Origin: Diplonema japonicum
Lineage: Eukaryota > Euglenozoa > Diplonemea > Diplonemida > Diplonemidae
NCBI GenBank assembly: GCA_964019335.1
Contig: OZ025736.1
Coordinates: 344,492-408,491 of the forward strand
DNA: 64,000 nt
Direction of reading: 5' to 3'
Each line of letters opens with the position of its first letter. Within the stretch, counting starts at the first letter, position 1. Below, piece by piece: positions 42,891-53,670 of the stretch. The notes beneath the pieces were generated by a model. That model was not told where the DNA came from, searched no databases, and saw only the letters and a list, made by a program, of their open reading frames with translations. Both the position numbers and the translations under genes were made by a program.

Positions 42891-43173
42891 TTTTTTCATC
42901 AGGGTTCGAACCCCACTTGTGCTGTGTTTTTTCCACCGGAGCTGCTTCATTTTGTATAGTACAAAGTAAGGCAAATCACCAAAAAAAATCTTATTACAAA
43001 AAAAAATTCCATATGTCGAACATTGGGCTCCGGACGCAAATAAATCCATTCCAGCCCTAGAAAAAGAAATTAGAAATTTTTTTAGCTCTTCAAAATGCGG
43101 GTTCTGGTGGGTCACTTAGCGAATATAGAGCGTAAAAAAAGAAAAAGAATTCTTAAAAAAAAAATAAAAAAAA

Positions 43174-44037
43174 TCAACCACCATGTTGGCGCAAGAATGC
43201 CGCGGTGGTTTTGTGCCCGTTGCTCGATGCTACCTCGCGCGGGGTCAATCCCTTGTTGTTCTTAACACGAGGGTCTTGCTGGTACTCCCCGACCAAGGCC
43301 CTCACAACATCGATAAAACCGTTCCGCGAGGCCCCAAAGAGCGCCGTCCAGCCATCATTGCTCACCACACCAGGGTCCTGCCCACACTCATCAATCAGAT
43401 ACTTTAAAATATCCAGATGCCCGCTACGTGCCGCCCCGTAAAGTGGTGTCCAACCATCCCTGCTACGTGTACCGGGGTCTTGATTATGGACATCAACGAA
43501 ATATTTCACAATCTGTAAGTGCCCGTTTCGAGCACCTCCATATATTGGGGTGTACCCCTCGAAGCTTGGGACGCCTGGGTTTTGATTTTTGTCATCAATG
43601 AGATATTTAACGATGTTTAAATGGCCGCTTCGCGAGGCGGCGTAAAGAGGAGTCCAGCCATCGCAACTTACCACACCGGGGTCTTGATTGTATTTGTCTA
43701 TCAATAGCTTCACCATGTCAATATGTCCGTTCCGTGCTGCTGTGTAAAGTGGTGTGTAACCGTTGTTATCACCTGTGGCAGGGTTTTGCTTGTGGATGTC
43801 TGCTAGAAAAACAACTATTTCCGCATTGTTCGCAGCGGCGGCTGTGTGCAGAACTGTGCGGCCGTCCTTGTTCACCGCACCTGGATCAAGGCCGAACTCA
43901 CTTATAAGCCGTTTCATGTCTGACAGACCCCCATCTGAGGCTGCACGGTGGATCGTAAGTCTTCCTTCTTCTTCTGTTAGTGCTTCCGTGGGAAGGTCTA
44001 ACCGACGCCTCTTGCTCTGGGGTTGTTCTGCGGCCAT
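43174..44037 (-). CDS. Ankyrin-repeat protein
   Basis: Single exon, 287 aa. An N-terminal basic patch (SKRRR) is followed by about seven ankyrin repeats. Five of them are a strikingly regular 34-residue unit with the pattern GWTPLYGAARSGHLDIVKYLID and QDPGVVS at the turn, which suggests recent unit duplication. The last repeat is incomplete and ends QHGG. Ankyrin arrays bind other proteins; no enzymatic domain is present and no partner can be named. It lies just upstream (in transcription) of the TIR element with tRNA-like parts. Confidence 0.85.
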   Translation of the reverse strand: MAAEQPQSKRRRLDLPTEALTEEEGRLTIHRAASDGGLSDMKRLISEFGLDPGAVNKDGRTVLHTAAAANNAEIVVFLADIHKQNPATGDNNGYTPLYTAARNGHIDMVKLLIDKYNQDPGVVSCDGWTPLYAASRSGHLNIVKYLIDDKNQNPGVPSFEGYTPIYGGARNGHLQIVKYFVDVHNQDPGTRSRDGWTPLYGAARSGHLDILKYLIDECGQDPGVVSNDGWTALFGASRNGFIDVVRALVGEYQQDPRVKNNKGLTPREVASSNGHKTTAAFLRQHGG

Positions 44038-45393
44038 ATTTTTTTTTTTTCCCCCGCTTTTTTTTTTTTTTTTTTTTTTTGTTTTTTTGATTTTTTTCCC
44101 CCAGATTTGAAGGGTAAGCTTGAAGGGAGAACATAATAATAGTTTGCTTAAAAAAGAAAAGAAAAAAAAGAAATGTGGAGGTGAGAGACAATGAGGGAGA
44201 GAGAATGTTCTGTGTGGGGTGGGAGGAGGGGGGCATGGTGATCGAAGTTGAACTTAGATAGCGCCGATAGGGAGGGGGTTTTTTTTTATTTTATTTTTTA
44301 AAAAGTTAATTAAAATGCAATATGGGGTTTCTTTTTTTCTTTTTTTCTTTTTTCTTTTCCCCCTTCCCAGATCCCCCTCGATTCATTCGGGTTTGCGGGG
44401 TTTTCAAAAGGAACCGAAAAAAACCTTTCCAGAGATCGACAATGCCTCTGAGAGACCCGCCCACCGACAAACCTTTCACCTTTTTTTTTTTTTTTTTTTT
44501 TTTTTAAATTCTTCTCATCTCAAATAGAGCAATACAGTAAACCACTTAATTTTACCTTATCCCCATCGCATTTTCTCTCTCTTTTCTTTGCATGAATTAA
44601 AAAAAAAAAAGGTTTACAACAGCCACCCCCCCTTTTTAAATTCATTTATTTTTTCCCCTTCTTTTTTCTCTCTCGCCGATATGTTCTCTCGTACTTGACC
44701 CCTTGCCCGACAGGCTGCTTGGTGCAACCCAAAGGTATTTGTCTCCAGACTTGGGAAAGACTAGAAGGATTGGGAGCCTGGGGGGGGGGGGGGGGGAGTT
44801 TTTTTTGGTTTTTTCTTTTTTTTTTCTCCTTCTCTCTTTTCTTTAAAAGAAAAAGAAAGAATGGATAGGGGCAAAAAAAAAATAAGGCGGACTACCCATA
44901 CTTTTTTCTTCTGCATCCCCCCCCCCTCTTTTTTCTTTCTCCCCATAGACGAACTCGTTCTTGACAACTTGTTCCCCTATATAAAAGTATACAAATTAAC
45001 AGTTTTTTTTTTTTTTTTTTTTTTTTTTAAACATTGTTTTTTTTTTTTTTTCTTTCCGTCACGGATGTTAAAATAAATTGTAAATCAACAAAATGCGGTT
45101 CGAGTTTCCTTTTTTTTTTCCCCCCCTCCCTTCAATCACCCCAAAGTGTACCATAAAGTACAACGTAAACGGAAAGTGTTTGCAGAACACCTATCTAATG
45201 CCTATGCCCTTGGTGACAGTGGCACGGCCTGGGGACTGAAACATGACGTCTCGTACAAGGGAGGTGTCGTCACGCACCCTAGCTGACCGAAGGTCTTTTT
45301 TTTTTTTTTTTTGCTGCACTCAAAAAAAAAGGGGATTTAAAAAAAATAAAACAAACAATTTTCTTCTTTCACCCCCCCCCCCCCCCCCCCCCT
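44038..45393. other. Spacer with family C repeat
   Basis: About 1.35 kb without a gene, dominated by T, G and C runs. Repeat family C copy 3 lies at about 45243-45318 with a T run inserted near its end. No other element was recognised. Confidence 0.6.
45243..45318 (+). repeat. Dispersed repeat family C, copy 3
   Basis: GACGTCTCGTACAAGGGAGG, then TGTCGTCACGCACCCTAG, then AGGTCTT, a T run and GCTGCACTC. It matches copies 1 and 2, interrupted by the T run. Confidence 0.6.
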
Positions 45394-45467
45394 TCAAACA
45401 GGATCATCATCGGCAACCGTGGGAAGAGGAATCCGGTGGCCTCCGGGCATAGCACGAGCCATTTTCT

Positions 45468-45503
<36 letters not shown>

Positions 45504-46521
45504 CCCCCAAAAAACACACCTTGACCATAGGAATATCGGGGTCGGGTATGTTGTAAATGCATGTCCCAGCAGTCACAACAGCAGCACCAAGAATGAAGTG
45601 GGGCGTCGGTGTGAACCCCCACACAAGCGCCGCATACACCCCGGACACAATGATCGCCACACCCGTGGCAAACCCCTTCAATATGTTATCCGCATACTTA
45701 ACCACAACCGCCACGAGAATTCCACCACCGGCATGGATGAACACAAGGACCCAGGTGGTAGCGGTGTACCCAGTAAACAAACTGAAAGACTTGTAAGGAA
45801 TACCGTCTACCGCCGCCATTGAAAAACAAGCGAGAACTAACGAAAAGATCCCAAGTTGAATGTTCCGTTCCGCGATAGAAGGAGGGGTCCCTTTGAGTAT
45901 CTTCTCAAAGTATACAGATGCAAAGGCGGACGATGTCCCCGAGACGACACAGCTCACAATTCCAACCAGGGTGTTTTGTTTTTCCACAGACGCGACCTTT
46001 TCTGTCCCTTGTCCCTGAGACGACAGGATGATACCTAAGGTCAACAATAGTACTGAAGACCATTGAACGCACGACAGGTACCTTTCCAACAACCAAACTG
46101 AAAATATGGCCGCTAGTAATAGCTTCACCTGGGATAAGAGCTGGAACATCATGGCATCTAAGTTTGACAGGGACACGAAAAGCAGGTAGTTTTGCAGGGT
46201 GAACAGGGCAGCTGGGACAGATAATTTCACAGTTTCCAAGCAGAACACAACGTGGTACAGCCTTTCCCGGAAGTGTGTGCCTTGTCCGTTGAGCAGCAGT
46301 TCGTACCACATCGCCACCAGGCAGAACAGCATTTTCACGATTTCCGCCATTAGAATTAACGAGGAGGATTTGTATAATGTGCCTTTGTTTTGTGCCCGTG
46401 ACCACCTCGTCATCAGCACCAGGACCGCGTTTTGAACAACCAGGACCAGAAGTGACAAGTACCCTGCATTTATCGGGCCGTATCCTGGTATTTTCACCTT
46501 GACCTTGGTCGGATCTACCAT
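45394..46521 (-). CDS. Nucleotide-sugar transporter (SLC35A type)
   Basis: Two exons: 46521-45520 and 45465-45394, 357 aa. The intron (54 nt) interrupts just before the cytosolic tail. About ten transmembrane helices are visible. Family marks include LQNYLLFVSLSNLDAMMFQLL, FASVYFEKILKG and KYADNILKGFATGVAI, which match UDP-galactose, UDP-GlcNAc and CMP-sialic-acid antiporters of the Golgi. The last 24 residues replace the usual short tail. An in-frame ATG lies at 46569, but a pyrimidine tract followed by AG lies between the two ATGs, so the second (MVDPTKV) is chosen. The substrate cannot be decided from the sequence. Confidence 0.92.
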
Positions 46522-46760
46522 GTGTTTCCCTTCACACTTTTTTGTTTCCTTTCGTTTCGTCCCTTCCATGTACGTGTTAGGGGAGAAGAGGGGGTGATTT
46601 ACCGCCCTCTTTCCTTTTCTCTCTCTCCCCCCTCCTTTTTTATTTTGAGATTTTTGAAGTGGACGGGGGGGGGAAGAAAAAAAATAGAAGAGCAACGGGG
46701 AGAATGGGGGTGTAGGAAGATAAAATTTTAAAAAAAAAAAAAGAAATCCGGGGGGATGGG

Positions 46761-46793
<33 letters not shown>

Positions 46794-47689
46794 AGAGAAG
46801 GGAAAAAAAAAGAGGGGAGACTGGTGTTTTACTTTTTTTTGTCTACTCCCATCGTGATTTTCTTTCTTTCTTTTTTTTTTTTTCTTTTTTTTTTTTCTCG
46901 TGGCGGAACATACTGGGTGTATGGGATCAAGGGGGGTAAATAAAAAAATTTACAACAGCTTTCATGAATGGGGTGTGTGGGTGTAGGGGAGGGAATGACT
47001 AAAAGAAGAAGAAAAAAAAGAGAAAACAAGAAAGGGGAAAAAAAAAGGGGGGGCAGGGGGTTCGCGGAAGATCGCGAACCCAGGAAAGAAGTGGTCGAGA
47101 GTCGGACAAGAGATGAAACGGAACAGAAAGAAAAAAAATACACCTCCTCTCTTCCCTCTCCCTCTTGTCGTCCGTTTTCTTTTCTTTTTTTTTTTTTTCC
47201 TTCTCGTTTTTCTTCTTTTTTTTCCTTTTCACATGAACAAAAGAAATGGGGGTGGGGGAAAAAAAAAAAACAAAATTTAAAAAATAAATGAAAAGGGAGG
47301 AAGTTTTTTTTTCAGAATAAGAAAGGGGCACAAAAAAAGGGGGGGGAGGGAAAAACAAAACGTCAAAAATCGAGTTCTTTTTTTTTTCCCCGAAAGGGGG
47401 AGGGGAAAATTGAGAGGGGTATCAAATACAATAGTGGTGACGAGACGGTATCAAGGGAATTTTTTTTTTTTTTTTCCTTTTTCTTTTTTTTTTCCCCCGT
47501 TTTTCTTCCATAAAAAAAAAAAAAAACTATAGGGAAATACAAAGGGGGTATGGAGAAACAGAAAGAAAAATCGAAAAACAAAAAAAAAAAAGAAAAGATC
47601 TAAGAAAGAGGCTTGCGGATGCTGGTGATGGGTGAATGCTGCGCCTGTTATTTATTGTTCCCCCCCCACCCTCCTTTTTTTACCCCCCC
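46522..47689. other. Spacer, low complexity
   Basis: About 1.17 kb of homopolymer-rich DNA (for example A runs at 46758-46790 and C/T runs near 47500). No gene, repeat copy or element was recognised. Confidence 0.6.
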
Positions 47690-49590
47690 CTAGCATACAG
47701 AGAGAGGGCTTCCGAACTGACGACGGGGAGAGTTGGATCTCATTCTATCAGGGGAAACTCCAACATGTGCAATGGGGCTGGCAGCAGCTGTACTGTACTG
47801 TAGAGACCTAGGGGAGGCGACTCCCCTTGTGCCAGTGTGGCGCACGCTGAACGCGCCCGCCTCGTCCCTCAACATGGCTTCCTTCTGCTCCAAGTTGTCC
47901 CTCTGCTCCCTCAGCCTCACCTCCTGGTCGATCAAAGGTGCTTCTTCTGCCTGAACCTTAGCACGTGCAGCAGCGTGTTCCATGTTCTCCTGCTCCAGCG
48001 ACCTGCACATGGCCTCCTGTGCCTCCACTGCCCTCACAGATTCCACTTCGATGGTCTTCTTTGCTGCCTCTTTTTCCCTGCAGATCAAAAGCTCCTGCTC
48101 TTCCCTTTCCTTCTGCACCTTCTGGTGCGCCGTCGCCTCCCTCGCGCCAAGGTGCGCCGCGGTGCAGTCCCTCTCCCTGTCCTGCGCCCTTGCAAGGTCA
48201 CCCTTCGCCAACGCTACACGCTCCGCAGCCATCTGAACATCCCTCGTGGCCTCGGCGCTGATCATCGCCGCCTGCTGCTCCACACCCTGCGAGTTCGCAA
48301 GGTCGCTGCGTGCCCTGTTGGTGTTGGCACGCTGTGCCTCCACCTCCCTTTGCTGCTCCATCAGGAGGCGCTCGATCTCGCGCAGCCTCTCCTCGCTCAA
48401 CGCCTGCTCGGACTCCTGCTGCCTCAGCCTGAGCTCCGCAGCCTCCATCTCCCTCTGCGCCTCCACGTGCTGGAGCTGCTTCGCCCTCTCGTTGTCCCTT
48501 GCCGCCTGCTCCTCAGCGCACCTCCCAGCAACCTCCGCCCTAGCACGCTCCGTCTCCAGTCTCGAGGCGTCCAAGATTGCCAGTGCTTCGCGCTCCTTGG
48601 CCTCTGCCTCGGCCACAGCCTGGACCTGAGCCGCCAACCTGCCCTCCTGTGCTGCTGTCTCAGCAGCAGCCTGGGCAGTGGCAGCACGGGCATCGATCTC
48701 TCTCGCCCTGAGGGACTCGAGGAGCCTCCTTGCGGCCTCGATGCCCTCCTTCTGCCTGACGTCCTGCCAGTACTCCCTCGCCCTGTAGTGCATGGCGTCG
48801 AGCAAGGTGGGGTATCTCTCGCAGAACCTCTGGAACTCGGGGTACGACACGCTGCCGTCACGGTTGGTATCCGCCTTGACGAAGAGGTCGCCGATGGTGT
48901 TGGGGCTGAACTCGAACTGCAGGTTTGTGAGGAAGGCTTGGAATTCGGACATGTCGATGGCGCGGATCTTCCTGGCGTCCATCTCGTCAAACACCATCGA
49001 CACCTTCTCCTCGTGGGAGGCGTCGGCACCGGACCTCAGGAGGATGTGGGCAGAGGCGGTGGTGGGCGTGGGGACGATGATGGGTGCCACTGGCACGTGG
49101 GCGAGGGACGCGGCAGACGCAGAGCGGTGAGGCGACACACCAGCTGCGATCAAAGCAGACGCAGAAGCGGAGGAAGGGGCGCTGTTTTTTTTTTTTTTTT
49201 TTTTTTTTCTTCTAGAACTCCCATACCGAACAGCAGGGGGGAGCTTGCTCTGCACCTCCCTATGCCAAGCAGTTTCCGGCTGGAACACGTAGATTTGACT
49301 GAAGTCCTGCAGCTGAGTGCTGCTCAGAAGGTCCACCCACAGCTCAACCTTTTTTTTTTCTTTTTCCCCCCCGCCCTTGTGATCCCTCATACCCTCTCAT
49401 CAAAAATCTGCATCCTATCAATGGCGAAGGTGCTTGGGCACCCAGCAGGAGCTCTGGCTGTGAAGTCGGACCCGAACACCTGCTCCACTTTGCGGTGCAA
49501 ATCGGGGATCGTTGGCTGGGCAAGGAATTCCACCTCGTAATTGGTTTTCGTGCCATGAATGTCGGCTGCAATAAGGAGCGTGAAGACCAT
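47690..49590 (-). CDS. BILBO1-like: BILBO1-like flagellar pocket collar protein
   Basis: Three exons: 49590-49393, 49348-49227 and 49181-47690, 603 aa, about the size of trypanosome BILBO1. The N-terminal domain (1-107) spans the first two exons and has the BILBO1 pattern: MVFTLLIAADI, KTNYEVEF, DRMQIFDE, LWVDLLSSTQLQDFSQIYVF, then AWHREVQSKLPP. An Ala/Ser/Pro linker follows. EF-hand 1 (about 171-187) is degenerate, while EF-hand 2 (DTNRDGSVSYPE, 211-222) is canonical. A long coiled coil runs from about 235 to 545, and the tail is Ser/Pro/Arg-rich. In trypanosomes this protein polymerises into the collar around the flagellar exit point and binds Ca2+. A similar role here is inference. The second intron (49182-49226) has no stop in frame and would otherwise read as poly-Lys. 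Confidence 0.85.
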
Positions 49591-49984
49591 TTTTATTTTA
49601 TTTTATTTTCTTTTTTTTTTTTCTCTTTTTTCCTCCTTCTTTTTCTTGCCTCTATTTAGCACTATGAAAAGAAATATTAAAAAAAAAAGAACAGGCGAGT
49701 TACTTTCTGTGTTGTGCGCAACTTGGTCACAAACTTTTTTTCCCCCTCCTAATAAAGAGATTTATTTGCAACGCTGCCAGCATTCTTTTTTTTTCCTTCT
49801 TCTTCTTTCTTTCCTTTTTTTTTGATAAACTACAATAACAAGCGGTTCTGTTCATCATAAAAAAAAAGAGGGGGTAATAATGTTGTTTCGTTGGTTCATG
49901 CGTAAGTAGTTACAAAATAAAAAAAAATCCCCCCTCCATGTCTTAAACAAAACATTCAATACTTTTTTTTTCTCTCTCTCCTTG

Positions 49985-50026
<42 letters not shown>

Positions 50027-50116
50027 CACGAACTGTTTGAAATTTATTTTTCTTCTTCTTTTATTTTTCCTGTGCTCAAATGTGGGGCAAAAGTCGTAAT
50101 GCAAAGCAAAGAAATA

Positions 50117-50150
50117 TATGTGAGTAAAGGAAGTCTTTCCCCTTGTAAAG
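50117..50150 (+). repeat. Dispersed repeat family B, partial copy
   Basis: ATATGTGAGTAAAGGAAGTC then TTTCCCCTTGT; matches the first half of 53671-53727 and 9291-9347. Confidence 0.45.
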
Positions 50151-50240
50151 AATATATATTTTTTTTTGTATCTCTAGGGCCGTTTCAATCGGCCGTTTCA
50201 ATTTTGAATAGAGAGGAAGAGAAAAAAAAAGATGTCCTTG

Positions 50241-50272
50241 AAGGGAACCTGCAGTATATGACAGGATCGCCT
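50241..50272 (+). repeat. Dispersed repeat family A, copy 2
   Basis: AAGGGAACCTGCAGTATATG then ACAGGATCGCCT. One base different from copy 3 over the core. Confidence 0.7.
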
Positions 50273-50365
50273 ATAAAAAAGAAACTCAGCATCACTGCAA
50301 CAAAGGAGAAGTCCATCGCGCAAGAGTGAAGAAAAAGAAAAACAAAGCCAGCGTGACGGGTGGAA

Positions 50366-50400
<35 letters not shown>

Positions 50401-50731
50401 AAAGTACAAAGGACAAGCCCCCCGCTAGAGGACCGCCCTATGGGAGGAAAAAAAAGATTATTTCTCCGCAGAGCGCACTTTGAGTGCAAACCTCTACAAC
50501 ACATAAAAAGGAAAAGTGATAAAAACTGAGCCTTCTATCGGTACTGGGAAGGGGAAGGGGATGGGGGGCGAAGTATAATTTTAAAAAATATATATTTTTT
50601 TGTTTTTCCCCCTCCTATCCCTCTCCCCCCCACCCCATTCCCATAAAATCCACAGAACGCACTTTGAGTGCTGCCTCTTGAACGTGGATTGAGGCCAAAA
50701 AGAAAAAAAAAAAATCCTCCCAGGGCTGATA

Positions 50732-52678
50732 TTAGTTTTCCTCACTCTCCTGTTGTGTGTGCCACATGGATGCGTACAGGCCGTTTTTAGCGAGAAGCTC
50801 CTCGTGCGTGCCGTATTCAAAAACATTTCCTTCCTTCAGCACGAGAACCTTGTCACAGCCGCTGACCGTTGACAGCCTGTGCGCGATGATCACGGAGGTC
50901 AAAGGTGTCTCGGTTGTGCTTCTTAAAGCAAGCATAGCCTTTTCCTCAGTGCGTGAGTCGAGCGCTGAAGTTGCCTCGTCAGCAAGAAGAATAGGCGCGT
51001 TACGAAGCAGGCATCTGGCGATGGCAACTCGTTGCTTCTCCCCGCCTGACAGCTTCAACCCCCTTTCGCCCACCTTGGTGTCGTAGCCATCACTGAAGTT
51101 TCGGACAGAGTTGTGCAGATCGGCTTTCTTAGCCGCCTCAATGCACTGCTCGTCGGTTGCGGTGAGATCACCGTACCTTAGATTGTACATCAGTGTTTCA
51201 TTGAACAAAACGGTGTCCTGCGGGATGACCCCCATGTGTTTCCGAAGGGATTCCACGTTCACCTTGTTGATGTCCTGCCCGTCGACAAGGATCGTCCCGG
51301 ACTCTGGTGTGAAGAACCTGAAGACAAGCCTCAAAATTGTTGATTTCCCACATCCAGACGGTCCCACGATGCCGAGGGAGTTCCCTGCCGGGATGGTGAA
51401 CGACACCCCGCGCAACATCTTCTGGTCCGCTTTGTAGTTGAAAACAACATCTCGGAACTCAATCTCGCCTCCTTTGTACACAAGGTCGGGAAGACCACTT
51501 TCCTCGGGCTCGCCTTCGTTAAGAAGCTTAAAGAGGGACTCCATATCAGTCATTGCAGCCTGTAGTTCACGATACACCGTACCAAGGAAGTTCAAAGGAA
51601 CTGATAGTTGCATGAGAAGTGCGTTGACAAGAACAAGGTCGCCTAGTGTCATGAGACCGGCTTGGACGCGAACGACGGACATTGCCATTGTGACGGAGAG
51701 GGCGATGGTGAAGATGAACTGTTGTCCGAAGTTGAGGCCGGAGAGGGACTGCTGGGTGACAACTGCTTGCTTCTCGTACCTCTTGAGGAGTGTCTCGTAC
51801 CTGCTCACCTCGTATTTTTCGTTTTGAAAATACTTAACCGTCTCATAATTGAGCAAACTGTCCACCATCGATGTCGATGCTTCCTGGTCGGACTTGTTCA
51901 TCTCCTTGCGGACTCCAATCCGCCACGCGGACAGTTTGAACGTGAACACTGAATAAGCTACAACCGCAGATACAGCAGTAACGCTGAAGGGCAACCCAGC
52001 TTCACGATATAACACAGCGCTGACCAACACCAATTCCAATGCGGTGGGAATGATGTGGAAAAGAGCGAAGTTGAGCAATCGATCGACAGCGCGGGTTCCG
52101 CGGTCGATTTGTCTTGACAGAGCGCCAGTCTGTCTGTTCAGATGGAACTTCAGAGGGAGTGAGTGAAGATGCGCAGCAACACGAACGCCCATTTTCCTCA
52201 TCGCAGCGTTGACGACTGAAGCAAACAAGAATCCCCTTGCTTCTTGTGTTAGATACTGTAACGCTCGGAAGAGAGAATGAGCGATGACCAATCCCATAAC
52301 TGTCGTCCCAAACGGGTTGAACGCTTGTGAAAGAATCGCCGGATCCGTTGCCAGCGAGTCGACGATTCCTTTGAACCAGTAAGGTACACCGATTCCCAGA
52401 AGTTTTGTCCCGAAAACGCAGCCCACAGCGACGCCAACTTGGAGCTTTAAACGGACTTCTCCTTTTGACGGCCATACGCCTCTTATCATTTGCATTATTA
52501 AATCGGAGCTTGTTGGTTTGGCCTTTTTCTTGCTTGTTGATGATGCTGCTGCGATCTTTTTGCACCACCTTGCCTGTCTTCCCACCACGTTCGTTTTGTT
52601 GACATTCAGTGCTGAGCAGTACATTACGTCTCTTCTCATGCCGCTGAAGCTGAGCACCATGCCTGTGTGGCGAAGCAT
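50732..52678 (-). CDS. ATM1-like: Mitochondrial ABC half-transporter, ATM1/ABCB7 type
   Basis: Single exon, 648 aa. The basic, Ser-rich N-terminus (MLRHTGMVLSFSGMRR) fits a mitochondrial presequence. Six transmembrane helices lie in about 80-370, with the ATM1-type segments FHLNRQTGALSRQIDRGTRA and SLLNYETVKYFQNE. The nucleotide-binding domain (about 400-640) has Walker A GPSGCGKST, ABC signature LSGGEKQRVAIAR, Walker B ILLADEATSALD and the H-loop AHRLSTV. All are intact. Known role: homodimer in the inner membrane exporting a glutathione-linked sulfur compound needed for cytosolic Fe-S proteins. Confidence 0.95.
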   Translation of the reverse strand: MLRHTGMVLSFSGMRRDVMYCSALNVNKTNVVGRQARWCKKIAAASSTSKKKAKPTSSDLIMQMIRGVWPSKGEVRLKLQVGVAVGCVFGTKLLGIGVPYWFKGIVDSLATDPAILSQAFNPFGTTVMGLVIAHSLFRALQYLTQEARGFLFASVVNAAMRKMGVRVAAHLHSLPLKFHLNRQTGALSRQIDRGTRAVDRLLNFALFHIIPTALELVLVSAVLYREAGLPFSVTAVSAVVAYSVFTFKLSAWRIGVRKEMNKSDQEASTSMVDSLLNYETVKYFQNEKYEVSRYETLLKRYEKQAVVTQQSLSGLNFGQQFIFTIALSVTMAMSVVRVQAGLMTLGDLVLVNALLMQLSVPLNFLGTVYRELQAAMTDMESLFKLLNEGEPEESGLPDLVYKGGEIEFRDVVFNYKADQKMLRGVSFTIPAGNSLGIVGPSGCGKSTILRLVFRFFTPESGTILVDGQDINKVNVESLRKHMGVIPQDTVLFNETLMYNLRYGDLTATDEQCIEAAKKADLHNSVRNFSDGYDTKVGERGLKLSGGEKQRVAIARCLLRNAPILLADEATSALDSRTEEKAMLALRSTTETPLTSVIIAHRLSTVSGCDKVLVLKEGNVFEYGTHEELLAKNGLYASMWHTQQESEEN

Positions 52679-53393
52679 TTTTTTTTTTTTTCCCCTCGCC
52701 TGTGGTGAGAAAATGAGATGTTTTTTTTTTAAGTGGGGAAATAAGTCGTTTTTTTTTGGGGGGGGGAAGGAAAAGAAAGAAATTTTGTTTTTTTTTTATA
52801 CTGTTCATGTTTTTAAAGAATTTTTTTTTGGGGGCTCGCCTCCCTCTTTTTAATAAAAGTGATTTGTTTATCTTGTTTTTTTCCCCCCCCCTTTTTTTTC
52901 TTAAATTAACTCATGTCATTGCACAGTTGTCTTCCCCTTCCCCAACCCAATTTTCTTTTGATAAAACTAACGATGAAAGGAAGAAAGAAAAAAAAAAGAG
53001 AAAAAAAAAACTCACAGGGGGAGCAATAAAAGATTTCTAGCATTTTCTTTTTTTCTTCCCTCCCCCCCCTCCCTCCCATCATGTTGGAGGGTTTGATCAA
53101 GGAGAGACAATTTCTATTTTTCAATCCCTCCCTTTTTTTTTCTTTTCTTTTTTTTTCCCTTCTTTTTTTTTTCTGTTCTAAACGGTGCATAGCAGGGAAC
53201 TACGCCGGAGCAAGGAGAAAAAAAAAACCACAATAGACAGTGGTTTGAAATATCCCTGTGGGTCTTTTTCTCCTGAAAAGGGGCTTGAATGCAAAATAAC
53301 AAAGGCCATGTTTAAGGGCATCCTTCAATAATATGCCACGCTAGAAGGTGCACAGGAACGGAGGGGAAAGCATTGAACACCCAAAAAACTTTG

Positions 53394-53425
53394 AAGGGAA
53401 CCTGCAGTATGTGACAGGATCGCCT
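53394..53425 (+). repeat. Dispersed repeat family A, copy 3
   Basis: AAGGGAACCTGCAGTATGTG then ACAGGATCGCCT; matches copies at 50241 and 287. Confidence 0.7.
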
Positions 53426-53450
53426 AAAAAAACTTTTTTTCGATGAAGAT

Positions 53451-53632
53451 TCAGTGTGCAGGGGGGGGGGGGGGGGGGGGTGCTCACTATAGTGGCACAA
53501 AAAAAACGTTTCCCCCTTCCCATATTTCCGTTTTGTTAATGCCCCCCCCCCCCCCCCCCCAGAAAAACTAGAGGGGCGCCAATACGTAAGAAAAAAAACT
53601 CGATAAAATTTTAGTGTGCATGGGGGTGCTCA
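53451..53632 (+). repeat. Direct repeat pair, family E
   Basis: CAGTGTGCAGGGGG...GGGTGCTCACT at about 53451-53490 and TAGTGTGCATGGGGGTGCTC at about 53611-53632. The first copy has an expanded G run. Both are followed by a short unique stretch. Confidence 0.5.
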
Positions 53633-53670
53633 CTGTTCAGGTAGAAATCACAAAAAAAGAAAAAAAATAT

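Larger units (their letters stand above)
42211..43132. mobile_element. TIR-bounded element carrying tRNA-like segments
   Basis: Inverted repeats of 27 bp at 42211-42237 and 43106-43132 agree at 25 positions (core ATTCGCTAAGTGACCC). Inside, four sites match the tRNA B box (T-arm): GGGTTCGATCCC near 42498, GGGTTCAAACCCC near 42609, GGGTTCGAATCCCG near 42868 and AGGGTTCGAACCCC near 42902. Two are preceded by A-box-like words at tRNA spacing (TAGTCTAGTTGG at about 42571 and TGGTAGAGTGGT at about 42817). Direct repeats containing TGTCGAACAT lie near 42330 and 43013. No protein frame is credible. It may be a SINE or tRNA cluster captured by a DNA transposon. Confidence 0.6.
49591..50731. other. Spacer with family A and B copies and short direct repeats
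   Basis: About 1.1 kb without a gene. A pyrimidine tract ending TTTCTTTTCATAG on the minus strand near 49662 would suit spliced-leader addition for the BILBO1-like gene. Family B (partial) lies at 50117-50150 and family A copy 2 at 50241-50272. A GCACTTTGAGTGC-type word occurs at about 50468 and 50658. Confidence 0.6.

Noticed and set aside
47837-49540. 567-codon open frame on the plus strand
   Set aside because: It lies opposite the BILBO1-like gene, whose GC-rich Ala/Glu/Arg codons leave the other strand open. Its Leu/Arg/His-rich translation matches nothing.
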